A stretch of 64,000 bases of DNA. It comes from Streptomyces sp. Edi2. Its GTDB lineage: Bacteria; Actinomycetota; Actinomycetes; Streptomycetales; Streptomycetaceae. Location of the stretch: NCBI RefSeq assembly GCF_040253635.1, contig NZ_JBEJGX010000003.1, forward strand, positions 7,279,501 through 7,343,500, read 5' to 3'. Each line of letters begins with the position of its first letter. The first letter of the stretch is position 1. The notes under the pieces are model-generated. The model worked only from the letters and a program-made list of their open reading frames with translations. It ran no database searches and had not been told where the DNA came from. This document shows positions 43,124 to 52,552 of this stretch, piece by piece. A program made the position numbers and the translations under genes.

Positions 43124-43720
43124 TCTGGGATCCCTTTGGCTCGGGTACGCGTTTTTCGCGACATCCTGACGGACGCCGTCGCCGTAACCGAGGCATTCGG
43201 AATAAGACAACGCCAAGAGGTGCCATGATGTCACCTTGATATCGAACTTGCTTTCACCGAGCAGGAGTTGCGTTCGAGTGGAATCGCTCTGGTAGGTGGC
43301 GTGGGGGATCGAGGTGCGGGGCCGAGCGTCGATTCGTGGCTGCGAAGCCGGCCGCGGGGTGGTCTGGTCGAGAGTGACCGTGTGTCCAATGCATGACCAC
43401 CTCTAGGCGTCTTTGGTAACCCTGATGCTGACCTAATGCTGACGCTCGTGACGTTCCGTCAGGTGCAAGTGCGATATTTTCCGGGTGTTCGTGTCGACGG
43501 TGATCGCTCAGGGGTAGGGGTTGTCGCGGATGTCCGTGCTATCTCGCCGCGCCCCTGAGGCTGGCTTGCGGGTTTGCCACGCCAGGCGCAGTGCACTGCG
43601 TTGCCTCGCGAAGGGGCTGGAATGTGGAATGCCCGCAAAAAGGTGGGGCCAGATGGTGATGCATCGCATTCGCAGTGACCACGGTGCGTCGAGGGCGGTC
43701 TCTTCCGGGCGAAGCACCCG
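43124..43720. other. gene-free left part of degenerate island
   Basis: The sequence is visibly less biased in base composition than the flanking genes and has no credible coding frame. It includes the first copy of the CTGAC repeat motif at 43426-43465. Confidence 0.5.
43426..43465. promoter_or_regulatory. CTGAC direct-repeat plus palindrome motif, copy 1
   Basis: ATGCTGAC, four to six bases, CTGAC, then the palindrome TGACGTTCCGTCA (43449-43461). It matches copy 2 at about 30 of 40 positions with the same spacing. Direct repeats at about 10-11 bp followed by a perfect inverted repeat look like a protein-binding site. The regulator is unknown. Confidence 0.45.
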
Positions 43721-43742
43721 GACTCAGAGGGTGTCTTACGTG
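43721..43742 (+). repeat. 22-bp direct repeat, left copy
   Basis: GACTCAGAGGGTGTCTTACG plus TG, matching the copy at 44449-44470 at 19 of 22 positions in the same orientation. It directly abuts a transposase C-terminal fragment, so it is probably a transposon end. Confidence 0.7.
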
Positions 43743-43860
43743 GCAAGTTTCGCGAACTTCTTGTAGCAGGTCAGGGCGGCGGCCATGGTCAGGCCTCGGC
43801 TCTACCAGTCGTTGCGGACCACGTACGGGATCTTGAGACCCACGAGTAGCCCATGGCAGG
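43736..43860 (-). pseudogene. transposase C-terminal remnant
   Basis: Read on the minus strand, the sequence gives LKIPYVVRNDW, a stop, then SRGLTMAAALTCYKKFAKLA and a stop. The tail MAAALTCYKK(F/L)AK is one I associate with the ends of Streptomyces transposases; the exact IS family is uncertain. Only about 40 codons remain. Confidence 0.5.
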
Positions 43861-43870
43861 CTCATGCCGC

Positions 43871-44509
43871 ATGATCGATGAATTCGCGAAAGACAACCTG
43901 CACGGGAGACTGCGGCGGGACCGCAAGGCGCTGCTCTGGAAACTCGACGGCTTGTCCGAATACGACGCCCGCCGACCTTTGACAGCGACCGGGACCAACC
44001 TCCTCGGCCTGGTCAAACACGTGGCCACCGTCGAGGCCAGGTACTTCGGCGAGGTCTTCGACCGCCCTTCCCCGGAACCGCTGCCCCGGTGGCAGGACTC
44101 CGACGGCAGCGATCTGTGGGCGACCGAGGACGAGACCCGCGATCAGATCATCGGGTTCTACCGGCGCACGTGGGAACACTCGGACGCGACGATCAACGAG
44201 CTTCCCCTCGACGCCCCCGGCCACGTGCCGTGGTGGCCGGAGCCTTCTGCCGACACGAACCTGTTCGCCATCATGGTCCATGTCCTCGGCGAGTCCATCC
44301 GGCATACCGGGCACGCCGATATCCTGCGCGAGGGCCTCGACGGCCGGACCGGGTTGCGCGCCGAACTCGAGAAGCAGATCGACGAGGAAGCCCGCGCAGC
44401 CTACTGCGTGAAGATCGAGCAGGCCGCCAGGTCGGCCGCACCAGTCAAGGCTCAGAGGTTGTCTCACGTGCCGGGTGTACCCGATTGCGTTGTGGGTCCC
44501 ATGGGCTGA
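43871..44509 (+). CDS. DinB-family protein (DUF664), 3' end possibly altered
   Basis: The protein is 212 residues from ATG (MIDEFAKDNLHGRLRRDRKAL). It has a four-helix DinB fold with probable metal ligands in LVKHVATVEARYFGEVF and ESIRHTGHADILREGLDG. The normal family ending is near CVKIEQAARSAA. The last 24 residues read through the right copy of the 22-bp repeat (44449-44470), so the original C-terminus was probably lost to a transposon event. The promoter region is also cut short by the transposase remnant just upstream. The paralogue at 9.0 kb shares the fold but little sequence. Confidence 0.8.
   Translation: MIDEFAKDNLHGRLRRDRKALLWKLDGLSEYDARRPLTATGTNLLGLVKHVATVEARYFGEVFDRPSPEPLPRWQDSDGSDLWATEDETRDQIIGFYRRTWEHSDATINELPLDAPGHVPWWPEPSADTNLFAIMVHVLGESIRHTGHADILREGLDGRTGLRAELEKQIDEEARAAYCVKIEQAARSAAPVKAQRLSHVPGVPDCVVGPMG
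44449..44470 (+). repeat. 22-bp direct repeat, right copy
   Basis: GGCTCAGAGGTTGTCTCACG plus TG. It lies inside the 3' end of the DinB frame. Confidence 0.7.
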
Positions 44510-45252
44510 TGGCGACAGTGGATGCTGACCCAGTCGGCACCCAGTCAGCAGGCTTGCGAGCCATCCAGGGCTGATGATGGCGACGAGATCTTCTCGAAGT
44601 CGTCTATCTGCCTGCCTTGACCTGGGGGGCGGTCATGCGCCTCTGAACTGCGGAGATGGGACTTTGAGGGGCTTTCAGGTTCGTGCCACATTACGCGGTC
44701 GATTCCCCTCACGCGCCTCCCAGCGCCGTCACCCCCCAGATTCCCCCAGGGAAGCCACGTGCGGCGGGATGGGGGCGTCGCCGGTAGCGAGATCATGCAC
44801 GGCGCTGTGAGCTATGTTGCGTGACTGCCGTAGGCCAGGAAGAAGACCACCAGTAGGTTCTTCGTCTGCTGGTGGTACAGCGCTCATGGTGGTGCTGGCC
44901 TGCTGAAATGGCTGCTGTAACGGTCGCCGATGGAGCGTTGGTCCGTGCATGGTCCGGATCTTGGCGTCAGCTACCCGGCTGCTGGGGCACTGGTGGTCGG
45001 CGTTGCCCTGGAAGGCACCTTCATCGGGTGCCTGGCCAGTAGCAGCGTGGCATGCGGAGAGCTGAGCGTGCATGGGCACGGCAACCTGTCAGGCGCTGGA
45101 AGCGGTACCTCTTCGGCTTCCATTGGCACCGGGTTTGGGGCAAGGTTGCGGGAGTAGCGGGTTGGCCAGCATCTATACAGGTCAGGGGTGGTGTGGAGCG
45201 GATTGGGGCATGTGCATGTGTCGCCGTCTGTCGCCACCTCTGGCAGGGTGCA

Positions 45253-45292
45253 TGCTGACTCGGTGCTGACTTTGATGACGTAGCGTCAGGTA
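45253..45292. promoter_or_regulatory. CTGAC direct-repeat plus palindrome motif, copy 2
   Basis: ATGCTGAC, six bases, CTGAC, then TGACGTAGCGTCA (45276-45288), a perfect palindrome around a 3-base centre, followed by GGT as in copy 1. Confidence 0.45.
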
Positions 45293-45918
45293 GACCTGAT
45301 GGCGCGTCATGTTGCCCTCGTTGCATGGCGTGAATCAGGGAGTGGATCGCCTTGGGGGTGAGATGCTGGGTGGGCTCGAATTTCGAAGTCGGCCGCCGTC
45401 AATGTCTGTCTTGAGGGTCATCTGGTGTCCTGGATGTGTCATTGAAAGTGGGATGGCTACACGGATGCGCTGGAGTCGCGTCACAAAGGGGCATGCAGAG
45501 AACGTCTTGCAGTCTGAGTCGTTCGATGTCCGCGCGCTACATGAGAGGCGCCGGCATCGATTCGGGGATATCGGAACCCCTGAGGCGGGACCGGAGACCG
45601 CTGTGGTCGCAGCGTGATCTGGGGGTCTCCGAAGATGGAAGGGGCGACCAGCTCCTGCCTGCACAGGAAATTGCGGGTGTGGACCTTATCGTCCTCCCTC
45701 GACCGAGTCGCCTACGTGGGTTGAGACCCGCTGCTCTGGCCTTCGAACAAATGCCTCGGCGAGGTGCGGTATGGGTCGTTGTCGGAATTGGGTCTACCTC
45801 TTCTCGATGACGCATCATGTCGAGTGCGTTGTGGTGCTGGAGGGGGCGGATAAGGGCGTCTGACCTGTGGTTTTTCCCGTGCGCGGAATGTGCGGTGCGG
45901 GCCTTACAGGCGATATCT

Positions 45919-45966
45919 TGACGCTGAAATGACGATCAGTTGACGCTCGTTCTGATGGTGCGTCAG
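45919..45966. promoter_or_regulatory. CTGAC-type repeat motif, diverged copy 3
   Basis: TTGACGCTGAAATGACGATC, then TTGACGCTCGTTC and TGATGGTGCGTCA (45953-45965). It shares TGACGCTCGT with copy 1, but the palindrome is imperfect. Confidence 0.35.
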
Positions 45967-46199
45967 TCGTCTTGCGTCGCTGGTCAGGCGGTCTGATAGC
46001 TAACCCGGTGAGGCAGGGGTGCCGAAAGATTCTTGGTGCGAAGCGGTCATGCGTCATGCAGAGTGTTGCGGATCAATTACCGGTCAACCATCTGAGTAGA
46101 GCCATTAGCTACGCTCACGCACATCTCGGGCAGGTGCAGGAGGACGAGGAGCGTCGAGGGGCGACGGGGCTCTTGGCTAAGTTCGTCCTGTGCCATGAA

Positions 46200-46440
46200 C
46201 CAAAGGTCGGCTGACGCGGTTCGGCGCTTTCGGGGTGAGCCATCATCTCGGCCTTGGCCTGCAAGACGTAGGCAATACCGCGGTCATGAAGGCTACCTCG
46301 CAAGTCCGCGTTCGCGCCGGAACCGGCATCTGCCACCACGACAGCCAGCTGCGGGCCGACGGCGGCGAGTTCGTCGAGCATCTCCAGCGCGAGCTTGTGG
46401 TGCGAGGCGGACAAATGCCTCTATGGCACGGGCGCCAGAA
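46200..46440 (-). pseudogene. IS701-type transposase fragment
   Basis: On the minus strand, HKLALEMLDELAAVGPQLAV, VVADAGSGANADLRGSLHDR and GIAYVLQAKAEMMAHPESAE match the DDE core segment of IS701-family transposases (ALDMLDEL...VVADAGYG...FR..L..RG..YVL). A frameshift lies just upstream, and both ends are missing. Confidence 0.65.
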
Positions 46441-46619
46441 GCCGTCAACGTCATCGGTACCACGGCGCGCACTGTCCAGGCGGGGCATGGGAAGGGGAGG
46501 TCTTCCCGTCGATGGAGCCTGCAGGGTGCTGGGCAGACCTCGGCGAAGGTCGAGGAATCCATCATGGTCGTGAGGTCGGCACCCCGGGTTTCCCAAGTAA
46601 CCTGCACGGCTGAGGCGTC

Positions 46620-46798
46620 GACCTGTTCCGTTCCCACTCGGAACCCAAGACGGTGTCGCGTGCGGCTTCGAGGGCGGTGGTGAAGTCGACCCGGTCGGGG
46701 TGCAGTCCGCCGTGAGCCTCGACGGCGGTGACCATGGTCGAGCGTAGGGCCTGGTAGAGCACCGTGAGGCCCCAGAGTTCCTGGGTGGCGACGCGCGG
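46620..46798 (-). pseudogene. IS4-type transposase C-terminal fragment
   Basis: The minus strand reads VATQELWGLTVLYQALRSTM, then VTAVEAHGGLHPDRVDFTTA and LEAARDTVLGSEWE. This is the familiar C-terminus of Streptomyces IS4-type transposases (WALLALYQALR...DPDR.SFT.AL..AR). The catalytic part is gone. Confidence 0.6.
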
Positions 46799-47712
46799 AA
46801 GGGCTGGCGCTGCTGGAGCGGTTCATCCAGGTAGCGGCCGAGGCGGAACGCCTGGCGTTCACCCGGCATTCCGAGTGGGACGACGCCCACGCATGGTGCC
46901 TCACATTACCTGGAGAGGCAGGGGATGCATCCTGGGACGGCTGCAAGGGCGCGTTGGTGTAGTGAGCGTGCTCGGTAGGGAATTGAGCCATTTGAAGGGA
47001 GAAGTGCGTGGGCTGATTACGTTCAGTATTCCGATCATAACCTGAAGTGAGTCCATGGCTGGATCAGGAGGGGCGCGCACGGGCGCCTCGGGAGGCTCGT
47101 GCGGCACGTTCCGGCGTGGTAGAGGCATCGCCGCGTGTGCCAGGGGCCGCCGTGCTGCCGGGGCCGACGGCGTCAAGGTCACACTTCAGGCCACGAAGCA
47201 GGTTTCCGCGAACGTCATTCTGCTCGTCGAGGTGGTTCGAGTTCGCACGGCCGGGCCTTCGCCGGGGCGATCTGAAATGGCCGGATACGCAACGGCGGGT
47301 TGCGCTGCTCCGGCGCCCTCACCAATCTGTTGCCATGCCAGGAACAGGGCGTAATCACGGGGTTACCGGCGAAGCCTATTTCGCGGCGGTCAACATACCC
47401 TAAGTGCCTCGTCCGTTGATTTACGGACGGCGCGGGGCTGGTGTGTATCACGGTCACGGCCATGCTGAGCAGGTCGATCGGCCGGTGCGCAGAATACGGT
47501 GCCCTGGTTTTTTCTGACCGGTCGGAGTCTTCCCTGCGTGCAGTTCCCGCGCGACGGGGCGCTTCCGCTCGAATTCATGAGCGGCCGCTCGTCCCGGGAA
47601 ATGGGAAGACTTCGTGCTCGGGCCACTCGTCACATACCGCCATATGTACATGGCGGCGTGTGGAATTCCGCAGCGAAGCCGCCCCATCCACCATTCGCGA
47701 CAGGGGATTCTT
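46799..47712. other. gene-free right part of degenerate island
   Basis: No credible gene is seen. A short hairpin, CGTCCGT/ACGGACG with a 6-nt loop, lies at 47410-47429. The last 200 bases should contain the promoter of the exported SdrD-B-like protein. Confidence 0.5.
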
Positions 47713-49908
47713 TTGAGAAGAACGACGAAAGGCGCGTTGCGGGCCGGGTTCGGCCTGGGAGCCGCGCTGACCCTGCTGACCTCGATGGTGCCGACGCCGG
47801 CGGTCGCCGCCGCGCCCGGCACGCTGACGGTCAGCGTCATCCGCGACGTGGACGCCGACGGCAGGTACACGGCGGCCCGTGAACTAGGGGTGGCCGGGAT
47901 CCAGGTCGAGGTCACCGATGCCGATGACAACAGATTCATCGTCACCACCAACCCGGACGGCACCGTCGATGTGCCCACCGCGGGGACCACGGGAGAGTTC
48001 CGGCTGGAGCTGGTGACCAGCAGCCTTCCGGACTATCTGCAGCCTGCCTTCGGCGGCAGGGACCTCTCCTCCGCGGTCACCTACGTCAACGTGGCCGAGC
48101 ATTCGCAGACGGTGCGGTTCGGGGTGTGGAACACGGCGGACTTCTGCCAGGTCAATGCCGACCTGACGACCTCCTGCCAGCAGGACATGCTCAAGCCCGA
48201 CACCTCGCGCGGCCTGGTGACGTTCAAGAACAACTGGCGCGGCAACAGCAACGGCGGTGCGCCCCAGCCCACCGCCCTCAACACCAAGGGCGACACAGGC
48301 GCGACCTACGGCCTGGCGTACGACAAGAAGCAGCGGCGCATCTTCCAGGGCGCCTATGCCAAGCGGGCCACCACCTATGGGCCGGACGGGCAGGGTGCGA
48401 TCTATGTAACGCCGCGCGGCGGCGGTGCCACCACCACGTTTGCCACCCTGACTGCCGGCAGCACCCCGCACGACACCAGCACCGCCCGCTACGACGGCGA
48501 CTTCATCAAGGCCGTCGGCAAGGAGGGGCTCGGAGACATCGACCTCTCCGAGAAGGGTGACGAGCTGTACGTCGTCAACATGTACGACCGCAAGCTCTAC
48601 ACCTTCGACGCGACCCAGTCGGCCCCGCCCCCGAACGCGCCGCAGTCGAGCATCGACATCCCCGACCCGGGCTGCAACGGCCCCGCCGACTGGCGGCCGA
48701 TGGGCCTCGGGGTGCGCGACGGTGTGGTGTACGTCGGCGGGGTGTGCTCCGCGCAGTCCACCCAGAACGCCGGTGACCTGCGGGCTGTGGTGTGGACGTA
48801 CGACCCCGGCAGTCAGACGTTCTCCACCGCGCCGGTGCTGGACGAGCAGCTGGACAAGGCGCGTGGTGACCTGACCCCGGGCATCTCCGCCAAGTGGACG
48901 CCCTGGACGTTGGACGACCCGAACCAGTACCCGGCGTCCGTCAGCGGCACCCCCGCCCGCCCGCAGCCGATGCTCAGCGACATCGCCATCGAGGCCAACG
49001 GCGACCTGGCACTGGGCTTCCGCGACCGTCAGGGCGACCTGGGCGGCTACCAGATGATCAACCCCAACCCGGCGCACCCCACCCTGGACACCACTGCTTC
49101 GGCGGGTGACATCACCAAGGTGTGCCGCACCGCCGCGGGCACGTTCGTCTGGGAGGGCACCGGCGGCTGCCCGACCAACCCGGGCGACGGCGCCGACGAG
49201 TTCTACCACGGCGACAACTGGTCCGGCCACGGCGAACGGGCACAGGGTGCGCTGGCCCTCTCCCTGCACGACGGCAAGATCGCCAGTACGTACATGGACC
49301 CCGCGCACGCGATCAATTCCGGAGGGGTGAACTGGCACGACCGCACCAGCGGCGCCGCCGACCAAAAAGGCTACGGCATCCAGTACCTCACCGCTCTGGA
49401 CAGCGGCAACTTCGCCAAGGCCAACGGCTTGGGCGACCTGGAGTACCTGTGCGACGAGCCGCCGATCCAGATCGGCAACCGCGTCTGGTACGACCCGCAG
49501 CCCGGCACCCAGAACCCCGACGAATGGGCCGGGATCCCCGGCGTCACCGTCACCCTCCTGGACGAGAACGGCAACACACTCGCCACGACCACTACCAACG
49601 CCAAGGGCGAGTACTACTTCAGCTCGCTCGACGTGCCCGCGCTGACCGAGCACGGCAAGTACAAACTGCGGTTCGACAAGAGCACCGCGAACCTGACCAA
49701 TGTGCCCATCGGACGGCCCAACCCGCAGATCAGCAGGCTGCGCTGGACCAACCCCTACGAGGACGATCCCGGCGGGAACTCGTCGATCGACTCCAAGGTG
49801 GAGTTCAGCAGGAACTCCGACACCACCGCGGAGACCCAGGTGTTCCAGGTCGGTGACTGGGGTTCGGTCAAGCACAACCTCGACGCGGGTATGTACTACG
49901 CCCGCTGA
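47713..49908 (+). CDS. exported protein with SdrD-B-like domain
   Basis: The protein is 731 residues from TTG (LRRTTKGALRAGFGLG) behind AGGGGA; this start gives a proper signal peptide ending near AVAAAPG. Residues about 38-140 form a first beta domain (TLTVSVIRDVDADGRYTAARELGVAGIQ). A large middle domain has propeller-like repeats (YGLAYDKKQRRIFQGAYAKR, GDIDLSEKGDELYVVNMYDRKLYTF, SDIAIEANGDLALGFRDR). Residues about 590-690 are an SdrD-B-like module (IGNRVWYDPQPG, IPGVTVTLLDENG, TTTNAKGEYYFSSLD). No sorting signal is present. The role is probably extracellular or surface binding. A terminator follows. Confidence 0.8.
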   Translation: MRRTTKGALRAGFGLGAALTLLTSMVPTPAVAAAPGTLTVSVIRDVDADGRYTAARELGVAGIQVEVTDADDNRFIVTTNPDGTVDVPTAGTTGEFRLELVTSSLPDYLQPAFGGRDLSSAVTYVNVAEHSQTVRFGVWNTADFCQVNADLTTSCQQDMLKPDTSRGLVTFKNNWRGNSNGGAPQPTALNTKGDTGATYGLAYDKKQRRIFQGAYAKRATTYGPDGQGAIYVTPRGGGATTTFATLTAGSTPHDTSTARYDGDFIKAVGKEGLGDIDLSEKGDELYVVNMYDRKLYTFDATQSAPPPNAPQSSIDIPDPGCNGPADWRPMGLGVRDGVVYVGGVCSAQSTQNAGDLRAVVWTYDPGSQTFSTAPVLDEQLDKARGDLTPGISAKWTPWTLDDPNQYPASVSGTPARPQPMLSDIAIEANGDLALGFRDRQGDLGGYQMINPNPAHPTLDTTASAGDITKVCRTAAGTFVWEGTGGCPTNPGDGADEFYHGDNWSGHGERAQGALALSLHDGKIASTYMDPAHAINSGGVNWHDRTSGAADQKGYGIQYLTALDSGNFAKANGLGDLEYLCDEPPIQIGNRVWYDPQPGTQNPDEWAGIPGVTVTLLDENGNTLATTTTNAKGEYYFSSLDVPALTEHGKYKLRFDKSTANLTNVPIGRPNPQISRLRWTNPYEDDPGGNSSIDSKVEFSRNSDTTAETQVFQVGDWGSVKHNLDAGMYYAR

Positions 49909-49930
49909 GCAAGAGCACCTGTTCCGCAGC

Positions 49931-49958
49931 GGTGCGCCCTCCCTCCAGGGGGCGCACC
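49931..49958. terminator. hairpin terminator between convergent genes
   Basis: A perfect 9-bp stem, GGTGCGCCC/GGGCGCACC, with a 10-nt loop lies between the SdrD-B-like and DyP genes. It is probably used from both sides. Confidence 0.75.
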
Positions 49959-49967
49959 ACCGACGTC

Positions 49968-51128
49968 TCACCCGGCCAACAGGCCCGCCCCCAAAGTGCG
50001 TTCGGCATCGAAGCCCGGCAGAACCAGGAAGGTGCCAGAGGCCGTGGCCGTGGTGAACGCCATCAAGTCATCGCCCTCGTCGAGCCGCTGCAGGGTGGCG
50101 ACGAACGTACGGAGTTCGCGTTGGAAGCTGATGAAGACCAGACCGGCGTCGTCCGGCCCGTTGCGGTAGCTGTAGCCGCGGCGCAGCATCAGTCCACTGC
50201 CGGAGGTGAGCGGGTTCGCGCGGCGGGCGTGTGCCATGGGCGGTACCCGATAGCGGCCGTCGGGAGTCTTGGCGCCCAGGTCCACCTCGGCCTCGGGACC
50301 GCCTCCGCTCAGCGGCGCCCCGTCGGAGCGCCGCCGGCCGATGATCTCCTCCTGACGGTGCACGGGCTGGGCCAGGAAACGGTCGGTGGCGATGCGCAGC
50401 CGGCGCACCACGGCGATCGTGCCACCGGCCACCGGCCCCGGGCCGTCGAGCCACACCTCACGCCGCATCTGCTCCGGCCCCTTGGGCACGATGATCCCGT
50501 CGGGAAAGCCGAGGAGATTGCGCCCGGCGTGCGGCCCCGCCGGGGGCCTAAATCCCTGCTGCGACCAGCGCACGCGCGCCCCCGCGTCGGTCAGCGCCGC
50601 AGTGCAGGCCGCCTCCGCGCAGCTGACCACCAGGGGGTCGGAGCCGCAGATCTGCAGCAGAACGTCGCCGTCGCGGGCCGCCTCGGGGATCTTCTCGCGG
50701 GCGAAGGCAGGCAGCCGGGCGGCGCCGGGCAGTTCGCGCCCCGCGCCGGAGACGAGGCGGGGCCCGATGCCGACCGTCACGGTCGTATCGCCCGGGGCCA
50801 GCCCGGCCATACGGGGATGACTGCCCCTGGCCACCCGCTGCACGGACCGGCCCAGGTCGGCGATCACCTTGGCCACTTCGCCGCCTTCTTGTGCCGGGGC
50901 GAGGTCGAGCACCACGAGACCGAGGTGTTCCTGTGGCGTGCCGGGTCTGTCAACTCCCGCTTGCGTGGGTCCTGTTGGACTCACAGACGACAGTGGGTGG
51001 GGAGCGTCGTCGGCGGACTTCCCTTCAGGGTGCGGGCCCTGGGCCCGGCAGGCCGCCAGGGAGGATGCCACAGCCAGCGCACCCCCCACGAGCAGCCCCC
51101 TACGCGGTACGCCACGTAACTGATCCAT
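49968..51128 (-). CDS. Dyp-type peroxidase, Tat lipoprotein
   Basis: The protein is 386 residues. The N-terminus VPRRGLLVGGALAVASSLAAC combines twin arginines with a lipobox (LAAC), so export by Tat and lipid anchoring are likely. The DyP signature GFPDG lies in LLGFPDGIIVPKG, and the proximal heme His in PPMAHARRANP. RRGYSYRNG and GLVFISFQRELRTFV complete the family pattern. DyP enzymes use peroxide to oxidise dyes and phenols, and some exported forms act in iron or copper-linked processes. It is divergent from a lipoprotein operon, with only 80 bases between them. Confidence 0.92.
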   Translation of the reverse strand: MDQLRGVPRRGLLVGGALAVASSLAACRAQGPHPEGKSADDAPHPLSSVSPTGPTQAGVDRPGTPQEHLGLVVLDLAPAQEGGEVAKVIADLGRSVQRVARGSHPRMAGLAPGDTTVTVGIGPRLVSGAGRELPGAARLPAFAREKIPEAARDGDVLLQICGSDPLVVSCAEAACTAALTDAGARVRWSQQGFRPPAGPHAGRNLLGFPDGIIVPKGPEQMRREVWLDGPGPVAGGTIAVVRRLRIATDRFLAQPVHRQEEIIGRRRSDGAPLSGGGPEAEVDLGAKTPDGRYRVPPMAHARRANPLTSGSGLMLRRGYSYRNGPDDAGLVFISFQRELRTFVATLQRLDEGDDLMAFTTATASGTFLVLPGFDAERTLGAGLLAG

Positions 51129-51208
51129 TACTCCATCTTGTCAGTGATGAGGAGTAATTGTCAGCAAATCTCCCTCACTGCCATCTCAGAAACCGTTGAA
51201 GGGAAACC

Positions 51209-52552
51209 GTGTTCCGAGGCCGTATCACCCCGTTCATCTGCCTGATCGTCATGCTTCTCGCGGCGGTGGGTTGTGCACCGTCCGACGAGGAGGACGACGC
51301 AGCCAAGGCCCGTACGCCACAGACCATCCGGGTGCCGCAGGACGCCCCCACGATCAGCACGGCCGTCGGACGCGCCCGGCCGGGCGACCTGGTCCTGGTC
51401 TCGCCCGGCGTCTACCACGAGACCGTACGGATCCCGGTCGACCGCGTCGTGCTGCGCGGCACCGACCGCAACCGCGTGATCATCGACGGGCAGGGCAGGC
51501 GGCATAATGGCGTCGTCGTGACCGGCTCCGGCGTGGCGGTGGAGAACCTCACCGTCCGCGACCACCTGCTCAACGGCGTGCTGGTGACCGGCGTGGCGTC
51601 CCAGGACGGGCAGGGCCTGGCCCGCGGCAGCAACGGCTATGAGCGCCTGGAGCCGGAGAAGTTCCCGCCGCTGCAAGGCTTCCGGGTCAGCTATGTGACC
51701 TCCGCGCGCAACGGCCTCTACGGCATCTACGCCTTCAACGCTCAGAGCGGACGGCTGGACCACAACCACACCTCCGGCGGCGCCGATTCGGGCCTGTACG
51801 TCGGCCAGTGCAAGCCGTGCAATGTCGTGGTGAGCGACAACGTCGCCGAGTACAACGCCGTCGGCTATGAGGGCACCAACGCCAGCGAGAAGATGTGGGT
51901 ACTGCGCAACCGCCTCACCCACAACCGTGTCGGAATGACGGTCAACTCCGACTATCTGGAGGCATTCGTCCCCCAGCACAGTGCCGTTGTGGCGGGCAAT
52001 CTCGTCGCCGACAACGCCGAGCCGAAGTCACCCCAGCAGGCCGACGGGGGCTTCGGCATCGGAATCGGCCTCGCGGGCGGCCAGCGCAACACCGTGCACA
52101 ACAACCGGGTCGAGGGGAACCCGCGCGCCGGACTCGTCCTCATGTCCGCCGAAGACGTCCCGCCCACCGGCAACGCGATCACCTCGAACACCTTCAGCCG
52201 CAACGGAGTCGACGCAGTGTACGCGGCCAGCGACCGCGCCCCCGGCAAGGGCAACTGCCTCACGGACAACGCCCTGTCCACCACGGCCCCCAAGACCCTG
52301 GCCGCCCAGCCGCAGTGTTCCGCCGACGCCGACGGCCCGGTGATGACGTCCGCGGCACCACCCACGCAGCCTGCCGCACCTGCCGGAATCCCCTTCCGTA
52401 CGGTGCCCGAGCCCCCGGACCAGCCGCAGATGCCCGGCGGCGCCACCGCCCCCGTACGCCCTGCCACCGGCCTGCCCGGCTCCGTCGACGCGGACCGCGT
52501 CCCGCTGCCGGGCCGCGATCTGCTCGCCGCCCACAGCCGGAGCGGCTCGTGA
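51209..52552 (+). CDS. right-handed beta-helix lipoprotein
   Basis: The protein is 447 residues from GTG behind GAAGGG. The lipoprotein signal is ICLIVMLLAAVGC. Residues about 38-330 form a parallel beta-helix: TIRVPQDAPTISTAVGRARPGDLVLVSPGVY is the standard opening, then repeated coils such as NGVVVTGSGVAVENLTVRDH, SGGADSGLYVGQC and NAVGYEGTN. These are typical of NosD/pectate-lyase-like carbohydrate-binding proteins. The tail is Pro-rich. The stop codon overlaps the next gene by one base, so the pair is co-translated. The ligand is probably a polysaccharide; this is inferred. Confidence 0.85.
   Translation: MFRGRITPFICLIVMLLAAVGCAPSDEEDDAAKARTPQTIRVPQDAPTISTAVGRARPGDLVLVSPGVYHETVRIPVDRVVLRGTDRNRVIIDGQGRRHNGVVVTGSGVAVENLTVRDHLLNGVLVTGVASQDGQGLARGSNGYERLEPEKFPPLQGFRVSYVTSARNGLYGIYAFNAQSGRLDHNHTSGGADSGLYVGQCKPCNVVVSDNVAEYNAVGYEGTNASEKMWVLRNRLTHNRVGMTVNSDYLEAFVPQHSAVVAGNLVADNAEPKSPQQADGGFGIGIGLAGGQRNTVHNNRVEGNPRAGLVLMSAEDVPPTGNAITSNTFSRNGVDAVYAASDRAPGKGNCLTDNALSTTAPKTLAAQPQCSADADGPVMTSAAPPTQPAAPAGIPFRTVPEPPDQPQMPGGATAPVRPATGLPGSVDADRVPLPGRDLLAAHSRSGS

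Larger units (their letters stand above)
44510..46199. other. gene-free central part of degenerate island
   Basis: About 1.7 kb has no recognisable gene on either strand. It contains ATGCTGACC with an inverted GTCAGC (44522-44550) and two further motif copies, at 45253-45292 and 45919-45966. The base composition is lower in GC than the core genes. Confidence 0.5.

Noticed and set aside
46115..46414. Intact small gene on the minus strand
   Set aside because: Only its first half matches an IS701-type transposase core; the rest is out of frame, so it is a remnant.
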